Shown here one piece after another: positions 17,998 to 26,995 of a stretch of DNA of 64,000 nucleotides. The notes beneath the pieces were generated by a model, which saw nothing but the letters and a program-made list of their open reading frames with translations, did no database searches and had not been told where the DNA came from. Position numbers and translations under genes: made by a program. Location of the stretch: assembly GCF_900240335.1 (NCBI RefSeq), contig NZ_LT964979.1, positions 2,914,001 to 2,978,000 on the forward strand, read 5' to 3'. This stretch comes from Flavimobilis massiliensis (GTDB lineage Bacteria > Actinomycetota > Actinomycetes > Actinomycetales > Cellulomonadaceae). How positions within the stretch are numbered: the stretch's first letter is position 1; each line of letters begins with the position of its first letter.

Positions 17998-19908
17998 ATG
18001 TCTGTGCGCTCCGACCTGCGCAACGTGGCGATCGTCGCCCACGTCGACCACGGCAAGACGACGATGGTTGACGCCATGCTGCACACCTCCGGAGCCTTCG
18101 GTGCGCACGACCACGTCGACGAGCGCGCGATGGACTCGGGCGACCTCGAGCGCGAGAAGGGCATCACGATCCTCGCGAAGAACACGGCGGTCCGGTACAC
18201 CGGTCCGTCGGCCGCGGAGTTCGGGCACCCCGAGGGCATCACCATCAACGTCATCGACACCCCCGGTCACGCCGACTTCGGTGGCGAGGTCGAGCGCGGC
18301 CTGTCGATGGTCGACGGCGTCGTCCTCCTCGTCGACTCCTCCGAGGGTCCCCTCCCGCAGACCCGCTTCGTGCTCCGCAAGGCGCTCGCCGCGAAGCTCC
18401 CGGTCATCCTCGTCGTCAACAAGGTCGACCGTTCCGACGCGCGCATCGACCACGTCGTCGCCGAGGCGACCGACCTCCTCCTCGGCCTCGCGTCCGACCT
18501 CCAGGACGAGGTCCCGGACCTCGACCTCGACTCCGTGCTCGACGTCCCCGTCGTCTTCGCCGCCGCGAAGGCCAAGCGCGCCTCTCTCAACCAGCCGGCC
18601 GACGGCTCGCTCCCTGACGCCGAGGACCTCGAGCCGCTCTTCCGCACGATCCTCGAGAAGATCCCCGCGCCGACGTACGAGGACGACGCGCCGCTCCAGG
18701 CCCACGTCACGAACCTCGACGCGTCCCCGTTCCTCGGCCGCCTCGCGCTCCTGCGCGTCTTCAACGGCACGATCCGCAAGGGCCAGACGGTCGCGTGGGC
18801 ACGCCACGACGGCACGCTCCAGAACGTCCGCATCACCGAGCTCCTCGCGACGAAGGCGCTCACGCGTGTTCCCGCGGAGTCGGCGGGCCCCGGCGACATC
18901 GTCGCCGTCGCCGGCATCGAGGACATCACCATCGGCGAGACGCTCACGGACCCGGACGACCCGCGTCCGCTGCCGCTCATCACGGTCGACGACCCGGCCA
19001 TCTCCATGACGATCGGCATCAACACGTCGCCGCTCGCCGGCAAGGGCGGCAAGGGCCACAAGGTCACGGCCCGCCAGGTCAAGGACCGCCTCGACGCCGA
19101 GCTCATCGGTAACGTCTCGCTCCGCGTCCTGCCGACCGAGCGTCCCGACGCGTGGGAGGTCCAGGGCCGTGGCGAGCTCGCGCTCGCGATCCTCGTCGAG
19201 CAGATGCGCCGCGAGGGCTTCGAGCTCACCGTCGGCAAGCCCCAGGTCGTCACGAAGAAGATCGACGGCAAGGTCCACGAGCCGATCGAGCGCATGACGA
19301 TCGACGTCCCCGAGGAGTTCCTCGGCGCCGTCACGCAGCTCATGGCGCAGCGCAAGGGCCGCATGGAGAGCATGACGAATCACGGCACCGGCTGGGTGCG
19401 CATGGAGTTCATGGTCCCCGCGCGCGGCCTCATCGGCTTCCGCACGCGCTTCCTCACGGAGACGCGCGGCACGGGCATCGCCTCCTCGCTCGCCGAGGGC
19501 TACGAGCCGTGGGCCGGCCAGATCGAGACCCGCGTGACGGGCTCGCTCGTCGCCGACCGCGCGGGCAAGGTCACGCCCTACGCGATGATCAACCTCCAGG
19601 AGCGCGGCTCGTTCTTCGTCGAGCCGACCGCCGAGGTGTACGAGGGCCAGGTCGTCGGGGAGAACTCCCGCAACGAGGACATGGACGTCAACATCACCAA
19701 GGAGAAGAAGCTCACGAACATGCGTGCGGCCTCCTCCGACAACTTCGAGAACCTCGTGCCGCCGCGCCGGCTCACGCTCGAGGAGTCCCTCGAGTTCACG
19801 CAGGAGGACGAGTGCGTCGAGGTGACGCCCGAGATCGTCCGTATCCGCAAGGTTGTCCTTGACCAGACCGAGCGGGGCCGCGCCGCCTCGCGCGCCAAGA
19901 AGTCCTGA
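17998..19908 (+). CDS. typA: Translational GTPase TypA/BipA
   Basis: A 636-residue ribosome-binding GTPase of the EF-G superfamily, involved in stress adaptation and ribosome assembly. Visible G motifs are AHVDHGKTT (residues 14-22), the switch I region ending REKGITILAKN, DTPGHADFGGEVER and NKVDR. The EF-G-like domains and the TypA-specific C-terminus (NMRAASSDNFENL, then VPPRRLTLEESLEF) are present. The ATG at 17998 places the first strand SDLRNVAIV at residue 5. A TAGGAT -10-like box lies at 17931-17936. Confidence 0.96.
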   Translation: MSVRSDLRNVAIVAHVDHGKTTMVDAMLHTSGAFGAHDHVDERAMDSGDLEREKGITILAKNTAVRYTGPSAAEFGHPEGITINVIDTPGHADFGGEVERGLSMVDGVVLLVDSSEGPLPQTRFVLRKALAAKLPVILVVNKVDRSDARIDHVVAEATDLLLGLASDLQDEVPDLDLDSVLDVPVVFAAAKAKRASLNQPADGSLPDAEDLEPLFRTILEKIPAPTYEDDAPLQAHVTNLDASPFLGRLALLRVFNGTIRKGQTVAWARHDGTLQNVRITELLATKALTRVPAESAGPGDIVAVAGIEDITIGETLTDPDDPRPLPLITVDDPAISMTIGINTSPLAGKGGKGHKVTARQVKDRLDAELIGNVSLRVLPTERPDAWEVQGRGELALAILVEQMRREGFELTVGKPQVVTKKIDGKVHEPIERMTIDVPEEFLGAVTQLMAQRKGRMESMTNHGTGWVRMEFMVPARGLIGFRTRFLTETRGTGIASSLAEGYEPWAGQIETRVTGSLVADRAGKVTPYAMINLQERGSFFVEPTAEVYEGQVVGENSRNEDMDVNITKEKKLTNMRAASSDNFENLVPPRRLTLEESLEFTQEDECVEVTPEIVRIRKVVLDQTERGRAASRAKKS

Positions 19909-19920
19909 CACGCGGCTGAC

Positions 19921-20886
19921 GTGCGCCTCCTCGCGGTCCACGCCCACCCCGACGACGAGACCCTGTCCACAGGGCCTCTGCTCGCGGCGTGGGCGCGGAC
20001 GGGGGAGGCGTTCGTCGTCACGTGCACGCGCGGCGAGCGCGGGGAGGTCCTTGGGCCGCTCGACGCTCTCGAGGGCGACGGCCCCGCGCTCGCGGCGCAC
20101 CGCGAGACCGAGCTCGCGGCGGCTCTGGCCGCGCTCGGCGTCCGCGGCCACGCGTTCCTCGACACGCTGCCCGTGCCCGCCGGGGCGCGGGCACTTCCGG
20201 GGACCGTCGTCGACTCGGGGATGCGGTGGGTCGATGCCCCGGGCGGCACCGCGGGTCCCGCCGACGACGCGGGCACGGACGCCCTGACGAGCGTGCCGCT
20301 CGACGACGCGGCCACCGTGCTCGCCGCGCACGTGCGGGAGCTCGCGCCCGACGTCGTCGTTACGTACGATGCCGGCGGCGGCTACGGCCACCCCGACCAC
20401 GTGCGCACGCACGAGGTGACGGTGCGGGCGCTCGCGCTGCTCGCCGCGGTGGGCGACGACGTCCCGCCGCTCCTGTGCCCGTCGACGCCGCCCGCGACGG
20501 ACGTCGCCGTGCGCGCACACCTCGCCGCCGCGCCCTGGGTCACGGACGTGCGCGCGGCCCACGGGCTCAGCCTGCCCGCCGCGGGCAGCCGGCCCGCCGT
20601 CGTCGCCGACCGCGAGATCGTCGTCGAGGTCGACCTTGCGCCCGTGCTTGACGCGGTGCTCGGCGCGCTCCGCGCGCATGCGACCCAGGTGACGGCCGTG
20701 ACCGCCGCCCCGTCCTCGGACGAGGTGCTCGCGGCCGTTCTCGCGCTCTCGAACCTCGTCGTCCAGGGCCTGCCGCGCACCGTGTCCTACGCGCTGCTCG
20801 GTGCGGACGGCCATCGTCCGGACGCCCCCGGCACAACGCGCTGGGCGCGCACGATCCTCCCTCCCGGCGTCCGACGGGTAGCGTGA
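19921..20886 (+). CDS. mshB: N-acetyl-GlcN-Ins deacetylase MshB (mycothiol synthesis)
   Basis: A 321-residue zinc metalloenzyme of the PIG-L family. HAHPDDE at residues 7-13 supplies zinc ligands and the catalytic Asp; the second zinc His is in GYGHPDH near residue 158. It deacetylates GlcNAc-inositol, the second committed step of mycothiol synthesis, in the cytosol. The segment GMRWVDAPGG is typical of MshB and separates it from the mycothiol-conjugate amidase paralogue. The GTG start lies 12 bases after typA, and the next small membrane gene begins four bases after its stop. Confidence 0.9.
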   Translation: MRLLAVHAHPDDETLSTGPLLAAWARTGEAFVVTCTRGERGEVLGPLDALEGDGPALAAHRETELAAALAALGVRGHAFLDTLPVPAGARALPGTVVDSGMRWVDAPGGTAGPADDAGTDALTSVPLDDAATVLAAHVRELAPDVVVTYDAGGGYGHPDHVRTHEVTVRALALLAAVGDDVPPLLCPSTPPATDVAVRAHLAAAPWVTDVRAAHGLSLPAAGSRPAVVADREIVVEVDLAPVLDAVLGALRAHATQVTAVTAAPSSDEVLAAVLALSNLVVQGLPRTVSYALLGADGHRPDAPGTTRWARTILPPGVRRVA

Positions 20887-20890
20887 ACGG

Positions 20891-21298
20891 ATGACGCCGC
20901 ACCGGATCCTCCACCTGCTCGCCGCGCTCGCCGTCGGGGTGACCGTCGGCGCGCTCGGGACCTTCGGGCACCGTTCGCTCGTGCCGTGGGGGCTCGTCCT
21001 CGGGATCGTCGCGAGCGTCGCGGCGGCCGTCTGGCTCCGCGCGACCTTCGGCCCCGTGCCCGTCATGGCGTACGTCGTCGGCTGGGTCGTCGCCGTCCAA
21101 GTGCTCGCCGCGGGCGGCCCGGGCGGGGACGCGCAGGTCGTCGCCGACACGACCGGGTACGTGTGGGTGTACGGGACCGTCCTGCTCGTCATCGCGACGC
21201 TGTGGCTGCCGCGGTCATGGTTCGCGGACGTCGAGGCGAGATGGCCAAGAGCACGTCGAGAGGTCCCAGCGGCCGCGGACGACCAGAACGTAGGATGA
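20891..21298 (+). CDS. Small membrane protein (DUF6113-type) next to mshB
   Basis: A 135-residue protein with four hydrophobic helices at about residues 8-27, 32-50, 56-75 and 95-115. The tail is short and charged. Proteins of this size and layout commonly follow mshB in actinobacteria and are grouped as DUF6113; no function is established. Coupling to mshB (four-base gap) implies coexpression. Confidence 0.7.
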   Translation: MTPHRILHLLAALAVGVTVGALGTFGHRSLVPWGLVLGIVASVAAAVWLRATFGPVPVMAYVVGWVVAVQVLAAGGPGGDAQVVADTTGYVWVYGTVLLVIATLWLPRSWFADVEARWPRARREVPAAADDQNVG

Positions 21299-21367
21299 TC
21301 CAGCGCATCAGGGAGCGCACCAAGGGGGGCGTGGCCACGTGCCACGACGGCAGGAACGGATGAACGT

Positions 21368-23155
21368 ATGACGCAGGACCGCACCGGGACCGGAGCACAG
21401 AAGGGCTCTCCGCTCGACAAGTTCGAGGCGGAGGCACCCAAGGAGCGCACGGGCCGCGGCCTCAAGGTCGCGCTGTGGAGCGCGCTCGGCGCCGTCGTCC
21501 TCGCAGGAGGGTACGTCACCGCGCAGGTCGTCACGGCCGACAAGATCCCCCGCGGCACGACCGTCGCGGGAGTCGACATCGGCGGCAGGAGCCGCGCCGA
21601 CGCCGTCGCGCTGCTCGACGCGCAGCTCGGGAAGCGCGCGACCGCCCCGATCACCGTCACCGCGGGCGAACTCACGTCCGAGCTCGACCCCGTGGAGGCA
21701 GGGCTCGGCCTCGACGCCCGCGGCACGGTCGCGGGACTCACCGGGTTCTCGCTCGCTCCCGCCGACCTCGTCCGCTCCCTCTTCGGAGGCGACGAGATCG
21801 CACCGTCGATCACCCTCGACGACGAGTTGCTCCGCAAGGAGATCGGCGAGACCGCCGAGAGCCTGCGGACCGAGCCCGTCGACGGCAAGGTCGCGTTCGT
21901 CGACGGCCGCGTCGAGGCGGTCCCCGCCGTCCCCGGGCTCGAGGTCGACCTTGAGCGTGCGCGGACGAAGATCCTCGACACCTACCTCACGGTGACGGGC
22001 CCCGTGGACCTGCCGACCGCCCAGGTCGAGCCCGCGATCACCCAGGCCGAGACCGACGCCGCGCAGAAGACCGGCACGGCGCTCGTCTCCGCGCCCGTCC
22101 GCGTCGAGGTCGACGGCCAGAAGGCCGAGCTCCCCATCTCCGTGCTCGGCGCGGCCGCGACGTTCGTCGCGAAAGACGGGACCCTCGCGCTCGACCTCGA
22201 CAAGGACATGCTCGCGAAGGCCGTCCTCGACCGGACGAGCGACCTCGAGACCAAGGCGACGGCCGCGAAGTTCGTCTTCAAGGACGGCAAGCCCACGATC
22301 TCGGGCGGGAAGTCGGGTCTCGCGCTCGACCGCGACGCGCTCGCCGCGTCCGTCCTCGCAGCCGGGACGGCCCCCGGGACGCGGACCGCGACGGCCGCGC
22401 TCGTCGAGACCGAGTCCGAGAGTTCCCGCAAGGCGCTCGAGGAGCTCGGGGTGAAGAAGGTCGTCGCGGAGTTCTCGACGCCGCTCACCGACTCGTACGC
22501 GGCACGCAACGCGAACCTCACGCTCGCCGCGAAGAAGATCACGGGCCAGCTCATCAAGCCGGGCGACGAGTGGTCGCTCACCGAGACGCTCAGCCCCATC
22601 ACGCTCGAGGCGGGCTACGTCAACGCGGGTGTCATCGACCGGGGGCGCCTCCAGGACGGCGTGGGCGGCGGCCTCTCGCAGATGGCGACGACGACGTACA
22701 ACGCGTTCTTTTTCGCGGGCGTCGACATCCTCGAGCACCGCCCGCACAGCTTCTACTTCTCGCGCTACCCCGAGGGGCGCGAGTCGACGATGTATGTCGG
22801 GTCGATCGACATGCGCATCAAGAATGACACCCCGTACGGCATCCTCATGCAGTCGTGGGTGAAGGACGGCAAGGTCACCGTCAAGCTGTGGTCGACGCCC
22901 CATTACACGGTGGACTCGGCGACGTCGCCGCGTCGTGAGGTCGTCCAGCCCCGGACGGTCTACTCGACCGAGAAGGGCTGCATCGCGCAGGGCGCAGGCC
23001 AGCCGGGCTTCGCCGTGACGGTGACGCGCAAGGTGTCGCTCGACGGCACGGTCGTCAAGGACGAGTCGAACGCATGGCGTTACACGCCGCAGAACCGTTA
23101 CGTGTGCGGCCCTGACCCGGCGACGCAGAAGCCCAAGAAGTCCGACGACGACTGA
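21368..23155 (+). CDS. VanW family protein with peptidoglycan-binding-type repeats
   Basis: A 595-residue protein. A cytoplasmic Lys/Glu-rich N-terminus leads into one helix near residues 35-55. Two repeats of the PG_binding_4 type follow, each starting with a segment like TTVAGVDIGGRSRADAVALL. The C-terminal VanW domain (about residues 390-540) contains GYVNAGVIDRGRLQDGVGGG, LSQMATTTYNAFFFAG and SFYFSRYPEGRESTM. Proteins of this type sit at the cell envelope; VanW itself accompanies glycopeptide resistance clusters, but no enzymatic role is known. TAGGAT at 21291-21296 is a likely -10 box, and a hairpin follows the stop. Confidence 0.85.
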   Translation: MTQDRTGTGAQKGSPLDKFEAEAPKERTGRGLKVALWSALGAVVLAGGYVTAQVVTADKIPRGTTVAGVDIGGRSRADAVALLDAQLGKRATAPITVTAGELTSELDPVEAGLGLDARGTVAGLTGFSLAPADLVRSLFGGDEIAPSITLDDELLRKEIGETAESLRTEPVDGKVAFVDGRVEAVPAVPGLEVDLERARTKILDTYLTVTGPVDLPTAQVEPAITQAETDAAQKTGTALVSAPVRVEVDGQKAELPISVLGAAATFVAKDGTLALDLDKDMLAKAVLDRTSDLETKATAAKFVFKDGKPTISGGKSGLALDRDALAASVLAAGTAPGTRTATAALVETESESSRKALEELGVKKVVAEFSTPLTDSYAARNANLTLAAKKITGQLIKPGDEWSLTETLSPITLEAGYVNAGVIDRGRLQDGVGGGLSQMATTTYNAFFFAGVDILEHRPHSFYFSRYPEGRESTMYVGSIDMRIKNDTPYGILMQSWVKDGKVTVKLWSTPHYTVDSATSPRREVVQPRTVYSTEKGCIAQGAGQPGFAVTVTRKVSLDGTVVKDESNAWRYTPQNRYVCGPDPATQKPKKSDDD

Positions 23156-23178
23156 GACGCCGCCCTGCCTGCGGCGTC
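23156..23178 (+). terminator. Hairpin after VanW gene
   Basis: GACGCCGC (23156-23163) pairs with GCGGCGTC (23171-23178) around seven bases, directly after the TGA of the VanW gene. A TAGGAT box at 23186-23191 right after it would start the next transcript. Confidence 0.6.
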
Positions 23179-23239
23179 CGCTCGGTAGGATCGCTGCGCG
23201 GCCCGTCCTGGGCCACCAGCAGCGGGAGGGACGGCAGCG

Positions 23240-24109
23240 ATGCTCGGCAGGAGCGAACGGGAGTCGGGCGCACACGCCCTCGCGGCGGCGCGCCAGGGCG
23301 CGTGGGACACGCACGAGAACCTCGACGAGCCGAGCGACCTGCTCGACCTCGGCGCGATGACGGCCGCGCTCGCGACGGTCTCCCGCATTGAGGGGCTGCG
23401 CGGCGTCATGCACGTCGGCCACCCGGCCGCGCCCGACCACGACCTCGAGCGTGCGCTCCTCGCGAGCTCGGCGTCGCTGCGGGTCACGGCCGTCGAGGCC
23501 GTCGCGTCCCGCTGGGTGTGGGTCGCGCGCGGCACGGAGCTCGACGGGCACGTTGTCGTCGACGAGGCGGGCATGCGGGACTGCCGCCACCAGCTGCGGA
23601 CCCTGGGCGCGAGCCCCCACCTCGTGCCGGCCCGCACGCCGCTCGCGGAGCGCGTCGCGCTCGCGGGGGAGCACGGGTCGCTCGTCGTCGAGCGTGACCA
23701 CGTGCCCGACGGTTTCACCGAGGTTGCCGGGTCGTCCGCACTGAGCGAGCGTGCCCCGCTCTGGTACGGCCTCGTCGAGCCGGTCCCCGATCCCGCGGAC
23801 TTCGACGCGCCCGCGCAGGTGTGGCTCGCGTTCGGGCCGCGCGACGACCACAAGGGGTCGCTCAAGCTCACGCTGTCGCTCGTCTCGGAGGCCGGCATCG
23901 ACCTCCAGCACCTGCGGTCGCAGCCGTCGGCTGACGGCCCGCACGTCTTCTTCGCGTCGTTCTCGGTGCCGACGTCGGCGCCGCTGCGCGCGCTCAAGGC
24001 CGAGCTGTCGGAGCGGGGTGTCGCGCACCGCGTGCTCGGCGTCATGGCTGGTGAGGTCTTCGAGCCCGGGCCGGCCGCGGTCGAGCCCGTGTGGACGTCG
24101 AGGGACTGA
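23240..24109 (+). CDS. ACT-domain protein resembling a decayed prephenate dehydratase
   Basis: A 289-residue protein just upstream of pheA. The C-terminal 90 residues fit a PheA-type ACT domain: HKGSLKLTLSLVSEAGIDLQ (a P-G-A-L-like loop with Lys-Gly-Ser-Leu), then LRSQPSADGPHVFFASF. The N-terminal 190 residues loosely follow the order of a dehydratase domain but lack its YLGPEGTFT start and its conserved Thr-Arg-Phe catalytic segment. It may be a regulatory paralogue that senses aromatic amino acids or partners the true PheA. This is inference; the family is not one I can name. Confidence 0.6.
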   Translation: MLGRSERESGAHALAAARQGAWDTHENLDEPSDLLDLGAMTAALATVSRIEGLRGVMHVGHPAAPDHDLERALLASSASLRVTAVEAVASRWVWVARGTELDGHVVVDEAGMRDCRHQLRTLGASPHLVPARTPLAERVALAGEHGSLVVERDHVPDGFTEVAGSSALSERAPLWYGLVEPVPDPADFDAPAQVWLAFGPRDDHKGSLKLTLSLVSEAGIDLQHLRSQPSADGPHVFFASFSVPTSAPLRALKAELSERGVAHRVLGVMAGEVFEPGPAAVEPVWTSRD

Positions 24110-24117
24110 GCAGAGCC

Positions 24118-25038
24118 GTGGCCTCGCTCGCGTACCTCGGCCCTGAGGGCACCTTCACGCATGCGGCGGCGCTCGCGCTGCCCGGCCGCGGCACGCCCGT
24201 CCCGCGGCCGCTCGTCACGGACGTCTACGACGACGTCGCGGCAGGCCGCGCGGACGCGGGCGTCGTCGCGATCGAGAGTTCAGTCGAGGGGTACGTCGTG
24301 CCGTCGCTCGACGCGATCGTCGCGGCGCGCGACGTCGTCGCGATCGACGAGGTGACGGTCGACGTCGCGTTCGACGCGTTCACGCACCCCGACGCGGTGA
24401 CGCCGACTGAGGTGACGGCGCACCCCCACGGCCTTGCACAGTGCGCCTCGTGGATCGCCGCGCGGGGGCTTACCGCCGTGCCGGCGTCGTCGAACGCGGC
24501 CGCGTGCCGGGACGTGCAGCCACACCAGGTCGCGCTCGGGCCGGCGCTGTGCGGGGAGCTCTACGGGCTCACGACCCTCGCGCGCGGCGTGCAGGACTTC
24601 GCGGGCGCCCGGACGCGGTTCCTCGTCGTCACGGACCGTGGGGCGGCGCGCGCCGAGCTTGCCGCCCGTCATGACGACGGCGGCGCGTGGCGGACCATGC
24701 TCGCGATCACGCCGCACGAGATCGGTCCGGGTGTTCTCGCGCGCATCACGGCGGCGTTCGGGGAGCGGGGCGTCAACATGTCCTCGCTCATCACGCGGCC
24801 GCTCAAGGCGCAGGAGGGCACGTACGTCTTCGTCGTGACGCTCGACGGCGCGCCGTGGGAGGAGGGCGTGCGCGCGCTCCTCGCGCAGCTGCTCGGTGCG
24901 GGGGACTCGCTCAAGACGCTCGGGGTGTTCCCGGCGCGGCCCGGGACGGACGCGGGCTTCGACACGTCGCGCGTCCCCGCCGGTTCGGTGCGTGCCGGGG
25001 ACGATGACGTGACGCTCGCGCGGGAGCTCCTGTGGTGA
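24118..25038 (+). CDS. pheA: Prephenate dehydratase
   Basis: A 306-residue cytosolic enzyme that converts prephenate to phenylpyruvate in phenylalanine synthesis. It begins LAYLGPEGTFTHAA; the catalytic segment GARTRFLVV lies near residue 165, and the ACT domain follows with GVLARITAAFGERGVNMSSL and a LITRPLK (ESRP-like) motif. GTG at 24118 is preferred over GTG at 24091 because it puts the conserved YLGPEG at residue 5. It follows the ACT paralogue by eight bases and overlaps or abuts tyrA, so the three form one aromatic amino acid unit. Confidence 0.93.
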   Translation: MASLAYLGPEGTFTHAAALALPGRGTPVPRPLVTDVYDDVAAGRADAGVVAIESSVEGYVVPSLDAIVAARDVVAIDEVTVDVAFDAFTHPDAVTPTEVTAHPHGLAQCASWIAARGLTAVPASSNAAACRDVQPHQVALGPALCGELYGLTTLARGVQDFAGARTRFLVVTDRGAARAELAARHDDGGAWRTMLAITPHEIGPGVLARITAAFGERGVNMSSLITRPLKAQEGTYVFVVTLDGAPWEEGVRALLAQLLGAGDSLKTLGVFPARPGTDAGFDTSRVPAGSVRAGDDDVTLARELLW

Positions 25039-25115
25039 GCGGGCGCGCCACCGGTGCGACCTCCGCTTCGTCTGACGTGTCCTCCGACGCGGCGGCTCCT
25101 TGGGAGGGAGGGCCG

Positions 25116-26084
25116 ATGCGTCGCGTCGGCGTCGTCTCCCTCGGGCTCATCGGCGGCTCGGTCGCGCGACGTCTCGTCGCGGCCGGCGTCGAGGTGCACG
25201 CGTGGAACCCGTCGCTGCCGGCGCTCGAGGCCGCGGCCGCCGACGGCGTCGTGCCCGCGCGCACGATCGCCGAGCTCTGCGCGGCGGAGCCCGACGTGCT
25301 GCTGCTCGCGCCGCCGCTGCGCGCGATGGCGGACATCGCGCACGAGGTCGCCGCGCACGTGCGCGGCGGGACGGTCGTCACGGACGCCGGATCGGTCAAG
25401 GGGGCGGTCGCGCGCGTCGTGCGCGAGGCCGGTCTCGCCGCGCGGTTCGTGGGCGCGCACCCCATGGCGGGCACGGAGCAGGCGGGTTACGCGGCCTCGG
25501 ACGCGACGCTGCTCGACGGCGCCCGGTGGGCGCTCACGCTCGAGGACGACACGAGGCTTGACGCGTTCTGCCGTGTCGCGCAGCTCGTCACGGGACCGCT
25601 CGGCGGGGTCGTGAGGGTGACGACGCCCGCGGTGCACGACGAGGCCGTTGCGCTCGTCAGCCATGTCCCGCACGTCGTCGCGAGCGAGCTGCTGCGGCTC
25701 GTCGGCGGCTCGGACCACGCGGACCTCGCGCTTGCGCTCGCGGCGGGGTCCTTCCGCGACGGGACGCGCGTCGCGGGCACGCACCCGCGCCGCACCGAGG
25801 CGATGGTGACGGACAACGCGGCCGCGGTCGCGCCCGTCCTGCGGCGAGCGGCTGCGGACCTCGTCGCGCTCGCGGAGCGGCTCGAGGCGGGGGCGCCGGT
25901 CGGTTCGTTCTTCGACGACGCGGCGGCGGTGCGCGCGGGGGCCCGCGTCGCGGGTCCGGACGACGCACGGACGACGCTGGCGCTCGACCCGGCGACGTGG
26001 CAGGCGGAGCTCCTCGCGCGTCCGACGTCGCTCGTCGTCGGCGCGGACGAGCGTACGCGCACCCTCACGCTCACGACCCCCTGA
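25116..26084 (+). CDS. tyrA: Prephenate dehydrogenase
   Basis: A 322-residue NAD(P)-dependent enzyme oxidising prephenate to 4-hydroxyphenylpyruvate for tyrosine synthesis. The Rossmann motif VGVVSLGLIGGSVARRL lies at residues 4-20, and the conserved GAHPMAGTEQAGY near 115 carries the catalytic His. No ACT domain is evident at the C-terminus. ATG at 25116 is chosen for the GGGAGGGAGGG site just upstream. A GTG at 25032 or 25035 overlapping the pheA stop is also open in frame and would add 27-28 low-complexity residues. Confidence 0.9.
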   Translation: MRRVGVVSLGLIGGSVARRLVAAGVEVHAWNPSLPALEAAAADGVVPARTIAELCAAEPDVLLLAPPLRAMADIAHEVAAHVRGGTVVTDAGSVKGAVARVVREAGLAARFVGAHPMAGTEQAGYAASDATLLDGARWALTLEDDTRLDAFCRVAQLVTGPLGGVVRVTTPAVHDEAVALVSHVPHVVASELLRLVGGSDHADLALALAAGSFRDGTRVAGTHPRRTEAMVTDNAAAVAPVLRRAAADLVALAERLEAGAPVGSFFDDAAAVRAGARVAGPDDARTTLALDPATWQAELLARPTSLVVGADERTRTLTLTTP

Positions 26085-26149
26085 CGCCCCGCCCGACACC
26101 ACCCCTTCCGACTCGTCGGCCCGGAGCACCGTTCGACGGTGCTGGAGCC

Positions 26150-26422
26150 CTACGAATCGGTCGGGGATGCCTCGTCGGGGGCGTGGCGCGGGCGGCGCCG
26201 CGCGGGCGGCGGCGGAACCGGCTTGCCGATCGCGATCTCCGCGCCCGGCACCTCGACCTCCTCGCCCGATCGGGTCCGCAGGACGAGACCCGACGCGTCC
26301 GTGCGGACGATCTCGCCGAGGACGTCGGTGTAGCGGTGGGTGTCGCCCGAGATCGTGCGGCGCACCATGACGCGCGTCCCGACGGTCCAGGAGCGCCACG
26401 GGGGAAGGTCGGGGGAGGTCAC
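26150..26422 (-). CDS. Stand-alone SH3-like domain protein (DUF6725-like)
   Basis: A 90-residue protein. WRSWTVGTRVMVRR, DVLGEIVRTDASGLVLRTRS and VEVPGAEIAIGKPVPPPP match the N-terminal SH3-like domain that precedes the acetyltransferase in some actinobacterial GNAT proteins, here without any GNAT domain. It may bind a protein or nucleic acid; nothing more can be said. It is transcribed away from fdxA, with a long inverted repeat between them. The DUF number is from memory. Confidence 0.65.
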   Translation of the reverse strand: MTSPDLPPWRSWTVGTRVMVRRTISGDTHRYTDVLGEIVRTDASGLVLRTRSGEEVEVPGAEIAIGKPVPPPPARRRPRHAPDEASPTDS

Positions 26423-26444
26423 GGACCGATTCTAGGACGACCAC

Positions 26445-26476
26445 CCTGCGGACACCTGGGGCCTGATGTCCGCAGG
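26445..26476. promoter_or_regulatory. Perfect 10-bp inverted repeat in divergent fdxA promoter region
   Basis: CCTGCGGACA (26445-26454) and TGTCCGCAGG (26467-26476) are separated by 12 bases. The repeat lies between the divergent SH3-like gene and fdxA, just before a GATACT box at 26492-26497 that may be the fdxA -10. Spacing fits either an operator or a hairpin. Confidence 0.4.
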
Positions 26477-26526
26477 AGGGCCTCGGCGGGGGATACTGGA
26501 GCCTGAACTTTCAAGGAGGTCGGACC

Positions 26527-26847
26527 GTGACGTATGTGATCGCGCAGCCCTGCGTCGACGTCAAGGACAAGGCGTGCGTCGAGGAGTGCCCTGTCGACTG
26601 CATCTACGAGGGCAACCGCTCGCTGTACATCCACCCCGACGAGTGCGTCGACTGTGGTGCCTGCGAGCCGGTGTGCCCCGTCGAGGCCATCTACTACGAG
26701 GACGACGTCCCGGAGGAGTGGAGCGACTACTACGGCGCGAACGTCCACTTCTTCGACACGCTCGGCTCGCCGGGCGGTGCCGCGAAGATGGGTCTCATCG
26801 ACATGGACCACCCGCTCATCGCCGCGCTCCCGCCCCAGGCGGAGTGA
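26527..26847 (+). CDS. fdxA: Seven-iron ferredoxin FdxA
   Basis: A 106-residue electron carrier. The first cluster region has CVDVKDKACVEECPVDC, with the altered spacing of a [3Fe-4S] site. The second is CVDCGACEPVCP for a [4Fe-4S] cluster. The C-terminal tail (DVPEEWSDYYGANVHFF) is characteristic of actinobacterial 7Fe ferredoxins. AAGGAGG at 26512-26518 points to the GTG at 26527. It could supply electrons to the ferredoxin-type sulfite reductase at 30511 or to a P450; that link is inference. Confidence 0.95.
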   Translation: MTYVIAQPCVDVKDKACVEECPVDCIYEGNRSLYIHPDECVDCGACEPVCPVEAIYYEDDVPEEWSDYYGANVHFFDTLGSPGGAAKMGLIDMDHPLIAALPPQAE

Positions 26848-26878
26848 CGTCGCGCCCCGTGGAGGCGCTGAGACTGGC

Positions 26879-26918
26879 AGCAGGAGCCGGACCGTCGACC
26901 GACGGTCTGGCTCCTGCT
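26879..26918 (+). terminator. Strong hairpin terminator after fdxA
   Basis: AGCAGGAGCCGGACCGTC (26879-26896) pairs with GACGGTCTGGCTCCTGCT (26901-26918) around GACC, with one wobble pair. It lies between fdxA and the next gene. Confidence 0.8.
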
Positions 26919-26995
26919 GTCTGCGCGTGCGGCGTGACGGTCCCGCATCGCGGAACGGTGTGCACGGCATGCCGGGCGAGGCAGACGATCGGGAC

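Noticed and set aside
17902..21981. 1,359-residue reverse open frame across typA, mshB and VanW genes
   Set aside because: It opposes several well-supported genes and has no recognisable domain; long antisense frames are expected at this GC content.
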